A DNA stretch of 64,000 nucleotides, taken from assembly GCA_947646735.1 (NCBI GenBank), contig CANTFK010000985.1:371401-435400 (forward strand), read 5' to 3'. Of the stretch, positions 55,234 through 64,000 are shown piece by piece. The notes beneath the pieces were generated by a model. That model was not told where the DNA came from, did no database searches, and worked only from the letters and a program-made list of their open reading frames with translations. The position numbers were made by a program, and so were the translations under genes. Origin of the DNA: Peronospora farinosa (Eukaryota; Oomycota; Peronosporomycetes; Peronosporales; Peronosporaceae). The stretch's first letter is position 1, and each line of letters begins with the position of its first letter.

Positions 55234-55326
55234 ATCGTGAGGTTTTAAACGTTCGCTAAAGCACTACCTCTAAGAGGAAAGATGTCGAATGACATTCTGT
55301 GGGAACGTGAGTCTGGTGGGGGAGGG

Positions 55327-55966
55327 TGTAACGGGGATACACGACGGTTGTAGCGTCTTTCCGAGAGTTTACGGTTGAACTCCCCTTGTATTGCATATAA
55401 TGCATTTTGATACTTCTCTTTAGAGAGGTATTAAGTATAAGCGTTAAAGATACGGTATTCGGTAATACCGTATCTTATCGATTGGGATTCGATAAATCAC
55501 TAACGCTGTATTAAGTACATCATACACAGATGTTTAGACGATAAGTCGTCCAATAGCAAAGTCTGCATATAATAATTACTATTATAGTAATTAATCTAGT
55601 GTAGTGTACTTAGAGTAGGACTATTCATAAAATCTTAAAGCATAAATAAAATCAGTTCTCCTTTTGAGTTTAAGATCGCAAGTCGTTCTGACTTGTTCTC
55701 TTGTGCACTTCGTGCGTTGGTTCTCTGAACCTCTAAGCTTCTAGCTTGTTCTTGCACTCTGTGCGTTGGTTCGCTGAACCTTAAGCTTATTGCTTGCTGA
55801 CTAAAAGTCTCTTTCCTAGTTCCTTAGAACAGGGTGACTTTAAGTCGTTTAATTAGTTCCTTAGAACTAAGTGGCTTGTAGCCTGAACTCTATTTAGTTC
55901 TCTAGAACTAAGAGGCTTTCAGCCTAAAGTCTTCCTCTGGCTAAAGAGCTGTGCAGCTCCGCTACA
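55327..55966 (+). repeat. LTR D, divergent outer LTR
   Basis: 640 bp; differs from A-C at about 15 positions (for example tcgattgggattcgataaat for tcgattagcattcgacaaat near 55480). It lacks 28 bp near its end, between two CTAC repeats. It is therefore not a recent sister of the other three. Confidence 0.9.
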
Positions 55967-56626
55967 GGGTTGCTGAAACCAATCCGATCTCGCGTATGAT
56001 GAGGAGACGCTAAAAATGAGGGCACGTTTGACATGATTTATATGTGATTTACATGTTGATCGTGTAGTAGGCAGATTAAGCTACGATAAATGGAATTCTT
56101 TCAAAATTCTCTCTTCCGCATAAATCGTTCAGTCTCACTTAAGTGCAGACTTTCTTCGACTTTCAAGTTTCTCTATCCTTCGCTCCGTTTTGCTTCTCGT
56201 GCTCATTTTATAAAATGCTCGTATCGTTAGCGAAAGAAAGTCTCGTCGGGTGATGAGCCGGTGGGCCACAGCCGAAGCGATGACACAAAGCCAACGAGTT
56301 TATAATTTATGTACTAAACACATTGCTCCACGCAACATATGTTATGTAGACCACGCATTCCTGGCACAAGTAACCAGCCGAAACTTCGACGCTGCATCTT
56401 CAATATCGTCGACTTTCGACAGCTACTGCTTGGGAGGCCATTACTAGCGAGGTAGAATTTGCATCGACAAGTATCATAGTTAAGCGTTCCCAGGGAATGG
56501 ATTCTCAGAGTCTGAGAATACTGAGACTAAATGATACCAATATTCGGTTTAATCATGCTAAGTACGATCATGTCAAACGTATACTTAAGCAATCTGACTC
56601 TTTTCTCAAACAAATTATTTCAGACC
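55967..56626. other. Intergenic, upstream of the PDZ-FN3 gene
   Basis: 660 bp between the array and the next gene. A short open frame at 56250-56447 has no protein-like features. Nothing else seen. Confidence 0.5.
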
Positions 56627-58058
56627 ATGGAGCGTCTATCGGTTCGTTTCCAGCAAGAGCAGAGCAATCGCGGGTCCATCATATCTGTGCACGATACCCG
56701 CCGTAGTTCCAGCAGCAGCCTCAGTGTCTCGGCTTGTAGCATCAGCAGTAGAGTGAGCCACTGCCCAGCGCCGTTGACGCAGCCGTCGTCTCATAGTGTT
56801 GACCAATTTTGCGAGGACTATGAGGTTATTTTGAAGTCATAGAATAGGATTGATCCTAAAAGCCGACAGATGGTATTGACATTTGTATACATTTGTTGCT
56901 GGTCAGGTCGTGTTTAGAGAGGATAAATTGGGGTTGACTTTAAAAAGTCATGAGCAGATAGACCCTTTAGGCTACAGGATTCCAGTAACCATTGTCAAGT
57001 CCACGATCTTCAGTGTCGGACAAGTGTCACACCAGATTCGAGTACGTGCTCTTTTTTGATTTATTTGACTTGATTAAGCGGACATATAACCGCGTGTTCC
57101 TGTCTCTCGATGGACGTTTTGCAGGAAGGAGACGTGCTGTTATCGGTGAATGGAGAAAGTATTACAAATTTGGAATTTCAGGACGTTCTGCGGATTCTTA
57201 AGATCGCGTCCCGGCCGATTCGTCTGCGATTCCGCACCAGATTTACACTGCGACGAGCGTGGTCGATGTCAGGCAATGAGCAGCAGGACGTTGGTTTGAG
57301 ACGGTCGAGTGTGGAGAGTGTTGACAGCGATTTGCGTGTGCCCATTGCAGCCGGAGCTTTCTTGTTTCCCGAACATCCCGGGTTGGAAGAGAACCGGGAC
57401 GACTCGGACAGCCAGGGCAGCCAGGACGCCGTCATGTCCGAAAGCTTTGGCGACGCTGATAGTGCGCGATCTACGGAGAATAGTTCGGTAATTACAGAGC
57501 TTACAGACATAGAGTTAACGTCAGGTCGGCAGTCGTCGCGGCTGGCTGCATTTCTTCGCAAACCTTTTCGTCGTGGCGATGGGTTTGATAGCGCTCGGTG
57601 GGAACTACGATTGGGCATTGTCCCGGCCGCCCCGCGTACAGAGATCTCTCTCGAGTCGCCTATTAAGGTACGGTATTGAGTGAGTGATTATTTCTTCTAT
57701 CCTCGTTCAGTCTGTGAGAATAATCTAACGACTTTGTTTATAGGCTGCAATTCATGTGAGCTGGCGTGTACACGCGAAAGCGGTATCGTATCACTTGCAA
57801 TTTTCTCGAGATTGGACAATGAAGGTTTGGAAGAATTGGTCAGGACGACCTCGACGAGCAAGTGACAACGAGCGCGAACTGGTTACGACGATCTTTGGCC
57901 TCGACTACTCGAAGAGCTACGTGGTTCGTGTCCGCTATGAGTTCAGTGGTGGTCACAGCCCCAGTGAGTGGAGCGTAGCAAGTACGCCCCTTACAACAAT
58001 CAGTCATGTCGACGCCATGCACCATCGAATCGCACAGCCAAGAGCACAACGTGGATAA
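56627..58058 (+). CDS. PDZ and fibronectin type III domain protein
   Basis: join(56627..56824, 56907..57041, 57125..57667, 57744..58058), 396 residues. The first donor (GTTATT) is weaker than the others, but without the intron the frame stops at 56842. A Ser-rich start (~60 residues) is followed by a PDZ domain spanning exons 1-3: EDYE-VVFREDKLGLTLKS, PVTIVKSTIFS, EGDVLLSVNGESITNLEFQD and IRLRF, including the LGLTL carboxylate-binding loop. A linker of ~130 residues is Ser/Asp-rich. The last exon is an FN3-like domain: IHVSWRVHAKAVSYHLQFSR, YSKSYVVRVRYEFSG and SEWSVAST, with the conserved Trp and Tyr positions. Both domains bind protein partners, so a scaffold role is likely. The gene lies 250 bp upstream of the VPS13-like gene on the same strand. 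Confidence 0.75.
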
Positions 58059-58308
58059 ACAAGTTGGTCTCTAAATTTAATGTTGTCCATTATTGTTAGG
58101 CCGTTCTCTGGCACTTCAATCTGAAATTGTAGCAGATGAGACTTATTTGAGTAAACTCCCTGTCAAAATGAATATTACGATATTATGGAGACCACTAGTG
58201 ACCAAATATGGAAATATGAGCCCATTTTTATACCCAAATTTCATCCTGTTTCGTTTCATAAAGCCAGCTTCATTATTGTATTACCGACGTATTTATTAGC
58301 TCTGGACG

Positions 58309-61300
58309 ATGCTCGAGGGTCCATTAAAATCGTGGATTATATCCTTTTTAGGTCAATATGTAGAGAGTCAGACAATGAACGTGTCCACCAAACTCTGGCA
58401 GTCGTCTGAGCGTCTTAAACTCGAGAATTTGACGCTTAAGGCCAGCGTCGTGCCCAATTGGTTACCATTTCGACTCAAGACGGGCTTTGTGGGTCTATTT
58501 GAAGCCGATTTGCCCATTTCTGCAATTTTTGGCAGTGCTTCGGCCAAGATCAAGTTCCAGGACGTTCTATTGGTTCTAGAACCTCTTAAACACGATGAAA
58601 AAGAGCTGCAGGATGAGATTTTGTTCTTAGTAGGGCAGAAGATGTACAGGCTTGAACAGGACTTACAGGATCGATGGACGGGACCACAAGTATTAGAATC
58701 TGCGGTGCCTCATGAGAGTGAAGGGTATTTTGGTACCGACGGCTGGATAGGACGCACTTTGACGAAACTTATTGACAATTTGCAGGTCGACATTAGGAAC
58801 CTACACATTCGTGTGGAAGGAGTCTGGTCCCCGTCTGAACCGATGAAGGATCCGGTAACTTCCAGAGCTAGTAACAAGGAGAGAGAGGGCGTCAAATTTG
58901 CAGTTGGAATCACGCTCGGAGCACTTTCAGCCGTCACAATGCCGAGCAATTGGAGAGTTGAAGGGTTTGACGACCAGAAGAACGACAAGTCGCAGGAAAA
59001 TAATCACTTGGTATTCAAGTTGATTAATGCTATTGATCTGTCAGTGTATGTAGACCCGAACGCACTGCATTTTATTCACTCGAAGATACACCCGAAGGTG
59101 TTGCAGTCAGCGTTGTCACGGTTAAAAGCGATGGGATCGAGAGTAGCCAAGGCAGATTGGTGGAATGCCGAAGAGAGTGTACATGCACATAGGTTCTTGG
59201 TGGCACCGATCAATGTGACTCTTAAGTTGACAATGAATACTGCAGCAAAACATGCGCATACCGATGACCCGCGGTATGACGCGGTGTTTCATTTGTCGAG
59301 GATATGGGTGACATTGGATGAAGAGCAGTTGTCGGTGGTAAATCTGGTCATGGACACGTTCTCTGGTCACGAGAAGTGGCAGCTTATGGTAGCAGAACAG
59401 GTTAAAACGTCAGAGCAACATACAGCAAATAGTGAGGCCACAATGACGGAACTGGCGAAAAATTATTTATTGGTTTGGAACCAGATAATGGCTATGAAAA
59501 CTGAAGGAATGGATGAATTGAGGAAGAGCGAGGCATGGGATAACGCGACAAGGATAGAACAACAACTACCGTATGAAGTGGTAGTAGCTATCCGGAACCG
59601 TCTTGGGCTGGAATTTGCTGAAGGAAAGACAGTGTCATACCCCGATATGCTCTATGGAAGTATGAACGCAGCTGGAATTCCTCTTCCAGAGATAAATGTA
59701 TCATTTCCCGAAGGCCCAACGGGCCTTTTATTTGACCTACTGCCGTCGGGTGATGTGGCAATTAAGCGGTGTGTAGAGAAAAGTCCTGCTGCGGCTATAG
59801 ACAATCTGAAGCCAGGGCTCTTGCTGATAAAAGTGGACGACAAACCGGTACGATCGGTGTTCAGGTTTAAATCAGAGCTGGATTTGGAGCTTGCTATTGA
59901 CGTCATGCCAGGAACAAAGGTATTGACGTTTCGGTATCCCTCCGTGGTGCCTCCCGAAGTCACATCACCTCGTACAGTCGCTACAGTCGCCCAAGTTTCT
60001 TTCACTTCTGATCAGCTCAAATTCTGCCTCGTACGAGCTTTTCAGAAGCAGGTTATTGCGGAAGTTGTGTTGGACAACCTTGCGATATCGATCGCTGGGT
60101 ACGGCCCTAGCTTATTCTTGTACCACTTTTACGAAGTCATGGTCAAGAGCTTTTACGTGCAAAGCATGTCGCGAGAGGAAGACGAAGGTAATCATTGCAT
60201 TGCTTCAAGCATATGCAAACCCGTGGATGTTTTTGGTGATGGAGATGCTCACAGCCCAGCCTTCCTATTCAGCATGGATAATTTTTATGAGGCGCATCCA
60301 GACGCCTGCCCTGACAGGGTGGATACTTTTGGGTCAAAGATCTCGGTGGCAATTGGTAACTCCATTGTGGTTATTGATGAAGCAAAGACGACGGTATTAC
60401 TTGGCGAATGGCACGACTGGCTTGGTGCAATCTCAAACGACTACTCCAATGGTACTTTGCCTTCATCAAGCGCTCCTCGGATAGAGATTGATTTGGGTAC
60501 AGTGCCTTTGTCATGGAGCTCTCAAGTGTCATCATATGCATCGACGAGCCCTTCTAAGGCTACAGAAGTCAGCAGCTACTCGTATGAAGTCAAAGTTGAA
60601 CTATTGCGAGTATTTATCAGCGCCCACGAAACGCCTATTGCGCCTGCTAAAATTTCCTACGAGCCTTCGTATCGTGCTCTACTGAAGCAACTTATCGGCG
60701 ATGAACCAAGCGGACCGCCACCTATTCCAGATTGGATCAGAGCGGCGCATGCAATTGTCGTGATGCAACGTTTCATTCGAGGAGCTATCGTACGCAAACG
60801 TAAGATGGTTCGCTTAGCGCTAGCTAGAAATCGATGGATGTTTTGCCAAGATAACGAGAAAATGGGCTGGCTGTATACCCGAGTTGATTCCCTCGCATTT
60901 CGACGTTGGCGTCGCTCGTGGTGCCACCTCGATGCTAACGGCAACTTCTCGATTTACAGTAACGGTTCAGGCGCCGAGACGCTCGATGTGTTTAGCCTAA
61001 TGGGTTGCAAGGTTATCATGCTACCCTACACTTCTGGAGGACCGTGGGGCTCACAGCGTGACAAACTGTCTCAAGTTCTTGAAATTACGACCCGATTTGG
61101 TGCTCTTCGCAAGGTAATTAGCGCTGATAATCTGGTGGAATTGAAGAAGTGGAAGCACTGTATTGAAAGCATGGCCAAAAACGCAACAAAACGATTAATT
61201 AGTGAGGATGTGGAGGCAGAAGAAGTTGTGTACGAATCAGGAGTGGAAGGGCCTGTTGGAAATAACACTGCAAAAAACGAACAGTGGAATGGATTAAAAT

Positions 61301-64000
61301 TGGACGAGCTCTTGCTAGGAGGCTTTTCAAGCATCTACCGCGCAGCTGCAACTCTGAAAAAAGAGCAGACGTCCTGGTTTTCTTTGAGTGTAGCCGGCGT
61401 GAATTTCGCTGTGGATGTGCACAGTGTATCCGAGCCGGACCACTCTGCATTTGCGTTATATTTAGGCTTGAAGGATTTCACCGCATTGGACCATCGCCAG
61501 TCATCCAATTACGGTTTTTTGCACGTCGGCGACAAGTTTTTGAGCCTGAAAAATGGCAATTTGACTCCCGGTAAGATACGAGCGGACCACTTGAATAGTG
61601 GACTCTTTCTTGTGCTGCATATGTCCTATCGGGGAGCACGCGCTGAATCAAATTGTTTCGTACGCCAAAGCGGGCTTCACGCAGAGCTTACAGTATCCGG
61701 TTGGGTGATGCCATTTACTTTGATGCAGGTCTTTTTCGATATAATGGACGTCCTTAATGTGCTCTGGGCTGCTGACACAGACACTACAGATAGTGGAGTC
61801 GATTGTACATATGCACCCGAGCAGGTGAGTTTTGCTCCTTGGAAAGAAGTGCCTGAGCTTGGAATCCAGATTCGTGCTCCAATTTTGGAGGCCTATCTTG
61901 AGGATTCTCATTGTGTAGCAAAGCTGACGATCGAGGACAGCTCATGTTCGTACCGCGCTGATGCAAGAGTGGAAAATTTCAAGCTGCATCTTGGTCCCAC
62001 TGCGCTATTTGTGCTAACCGAAGATGTTGCGCTTCGACTGGTTCAAGTGGACAGATTCTGGCTGAGCTATGATCTCAGACTGCATCTTCAGATGGCATTT
62101 AGTGCTGGTAGTTGTGCCTTGTGTGCTGATGAGTCGGCAAAGAGGCCAGTGTGTCATCGCTCCATCAACATTTCGATTGGTCAGGTGAAACTTGAGGCCG
62201 ACCGAAGGTTGGAGCTACTTTTTGCGTTACTGGAGGCACTAACAATCATACCAGACGATACAAAAGGTAAGTCAGAATTTGATAGCGCTAGCGAAGAAAA
62301 ACCATGACGAACAGTGACCGAGGAGATTTCAGTAGGAGGGATTACGATGTGAACTTTGTTGGAGGTGAACCATTTTCTAAAACGGAGCGACTACCCTCAA
62401 TGGACTTTAACTTTCAAGATCAAGAATTGCTTGATCTACGGCCAATGTACGCAACTGGTTTTAGTCGCCCGCATGCGTCTCCATCAGGACGTAGCCGAAT
62501 GTCCACTGCGACCTCAGCTGGGTTAAACCTCGAGATGCAAGACGATAGCCAAGAGCGGTCCAAGCGTCGAAAAAAAGTGTCTGCGTTTATTCCATTACTG
62601 AACTACCAGCTACTAGTTGGTATTTCCAATGGACCATTGGAGCGGCAAGGCTCCCCCAAAACTCTTTTTCGAACTCGACTCCGAATGGGAAGGATCCATG
62701 ACCGCATATCCATCACATGCTCCTCGGTGGTATTCGAGGTGATTAAAAGGAGTTTATCCGTCGTATCATTGGACACCTATATTCCAGTGATGAACTTTTC
62801 CATGAGTGATATGAAGATGCAGTGCGTGACACGAACTGAATTTTCAACGGATTACGTTGTGGATGCTAGCGTAGAAATATTTGCGCGATATTACAACACA
62901 TCTTTAGCGGACTGGGAGCCTTTCGTCGAACCTTGGCGAGCTTACGCAAAAGCGAGAAGTGATGGTGGTGAGGATGGAACGACTATACAGCTAAGCGCGT
63001 TGCAACGACTGAATGTGAACTGCACTGACTCGCTTATTCGGTTGCTATCCAGTATTGCTAAAAACCGTTCCAAACAAGACTTTATTGTGGAGAAACGAAC
63101 ACTCGCTGCTGTGGCTGCTGATGGGGAAGCGAAAAAAGAGGATGGACGTGTATGTGTCCTCAACAACCTGGGCGTTCCTATTCGACTCGCCAATCTCAAC
63201 ACGTCACATGCAGGAACACTACATGTGGACGTGCGAGATGGGTGGTCGTTCCCGGGTTACTCGCGGTTTCATAATGTTCGCATATCTGTGGTTCTGTTAC
63301 CTTGGTGGCACCCACGCGAGGTGCAGCCTGTGGAGAACTTCCGTCATAAGTTCACTCTTCCTTACGGTGGAGCTCAGTCGGGTGTCACGCCAATTTTGAG
63401 GGTTGATGTGCTCACGACAGACGAAGGTAAACGCAACTACGTGTTCGATCATGTCACAAATAAGTACGTTGAAGTGGAAGCAGAAGATGACGATGATTTC
63501 GTCGACGTACCGTCGGCAGGGAAAATTACACCACCTAACATAAAACAGTACATGAATCGCGAAGACAGCACTAACACAAATGCTTCTCAGCGGATAAGAT
63601 GGTCTTCGATCGGATCGACAGCGATCAACTTGGCTGGCAATGTCATGACCTCACTTGATCCTGGCCGAATGAAGCTTAATCGATGGTACCGTCTTCATGA
63701 CTTACGCGGAAATGTCACCGGAGAGATTTTTGTTGGCTTGCACTTTGTGCCAGACATAGACGACCCAGTCACCCATGCCAGAACGAACGAACCCCAGCAA
63801 GTAAAAGACGGTCAATTCCTAGTGTTTGATCCCCTGAAGATTGTTAACACAAATGAATCTTCGGACCAGTGCAAGGACCATGTCGTGCTATCTGAAGGCT
63901 TGCGTGGGAGCTACATCCCGCCGTTGGCGTTAGAAGTCTTGATTGGTTCATCCCGAATGAGTCTGATGTGCCCGCTGCGTCGTGCTGGAAAGTTTCTCAT
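58309..64000 (+). CDS. VPS13-family lipid-transfer protein, 5' two exons (partial)
   Basis: join(58309..62266, 62326..>64000), cut by the window end; about 1,880 residues visible. Intron 62267-62325 (59 nt) has a GTAAGT donor; the acceptor chosen (GAGGAG) is the one that keeps frame. The N-terminus MLEGPLKSWIISFLGQYVES with LKLENLTLK and PFRLKTGFVG is the chorein domain that caps the lipid channel in VPS13/ATG2. Added segments: PDZ-like near residues 455-545 (EGPTGLLFDLLPSGDVAIKR); IQ motif near 805-830 (VVMQRFIRGAIVRKRK); PH-like near 845-960 (GWLYTRV to KKWKHCIESM). Exon 2 has the family block YYNTSLADWEPFVEPW. VPS13 proteins move phospholipids in bulk at membrane contact sites. The PDZ/IQ/PH additions are unlike yeast or human VPS13 and would affect targeting. 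Confidence 0.88.

Larger units (their letters stand above)
48724..55326 (+). mobile_element. Gypsy copy 3, internal region
   Basis: Same order and shared lesions. Private changes: loss of one C in an A-rich run near 50286 shifts the frame before the 87-bp repeats (fragment ends KKSAIGASH), and a Phe-to-Leu change near the start of the RT palm (YYQLLMRAS). It has three full repeat units like copy 1. Confidence 0.9.
33598..55966 (+). mobile_element. Head-to-tail array of three Ty3/Gypsy copies sharing four LTRs
   Basis: Four LTRs start with TGTAACGG at 33598, 40871, 48056 and 55327, with three near-identical internal regions between them; periods are 7273, 7185 and 7271 bp. The differences are explained by one 87-bp repeat unit and a few single-base indels. 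Gag, protease, RT, RNase H, integrase and chromodomain occur in the usual Ty3/Gypsy order. All three copies share the same frameshifts and stops. The five bases before the array (cttgg) and after it (gggtt) do not match, so there is no target-site duplication around the whole array. Confidence 0.95.

Noticed and set aside
1..64000. tRNA, rRNA, CRISPR or bacterial operon features
   Set aside because: None seen; intron-bearing genes, LTR elements and LINE motifs show a eukaryotic chromosome.

Overview
The window is oomycete nuclear DNA, most likely from a Phytophthora or downy-mildew species (Peronosporaceae). Three things point there: a front-end fatty-acid desaturase of the oomycete delta-5 type, two adjacent AA17-type lytic polysaccharide monooxygenases (a family described from Phytophthora), and compact genes whose introns are mostly 60-100 nt with GTRNGT-like donors and CTAAC/CTAAT branch sites. 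All protein names rest on motif recognition by eye; no database search was run.

Positions 1-19300 hold a gene-dense, conserved block: the end of an FG nucleoporin (Nup42-like), an unidentified membrane protein, a BioD-like P-loop protein, a GATA-like/PHD chromatin protein, a small mitochondrial coiled-coil protein, AP-3 sigma, a BTB-BACK protein, a TBC RabGAP, an RWDD1/DFRP2-like protein, the GPI-anchor inositol acyltransferase PIG-W/GWT1, and the delta-5 desaturase. Many are multi-exon; I rebuilt exons by joining consensus splice sites in frame, and all joins listed keep the reading frame. AP-3 sigma/BTB and RWDD1/PIG-W form divergent pairs with short shared promoters.

Positions 19900-23700 carry the two secreted AA17 LPMOs. 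They share the catalytic domain but differ in the tail: one ends in an expanded 20-residue Pro/Thr/Glu repeat, the other in a Ser-rich stalk and a GPI-like hydrophobic tail. Positions 23700-33600 are gene-poor and repeat-derived: two possible decayed genes, a Cys-rich open frame, two ~600-bp arms in inverted orientation around a decayed LINE, and a Copia protease remnant.

Positions 33598-55966 are the most striking part: a head-to-tail array of three Ty3/Gypsy chromovirus copies sharing four LTRs (LTR-internal-LTR-internal-LTR-internal-LTR). The three internal regions are almost identical and carry the same frameshifts and stops, so an already dead element was amplified as DNA. Each copy also has a long antisense reading frame between the chromodomain and the 3' LTR that partly overlaps the chromodomain on the other strand.

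Positions 56600-64000 return to host genes: a PDZ-FN3 protein and the first two exons of a VPS13-family lipid-transfer protein with added PDZ-like, IQ and PH-like segments.
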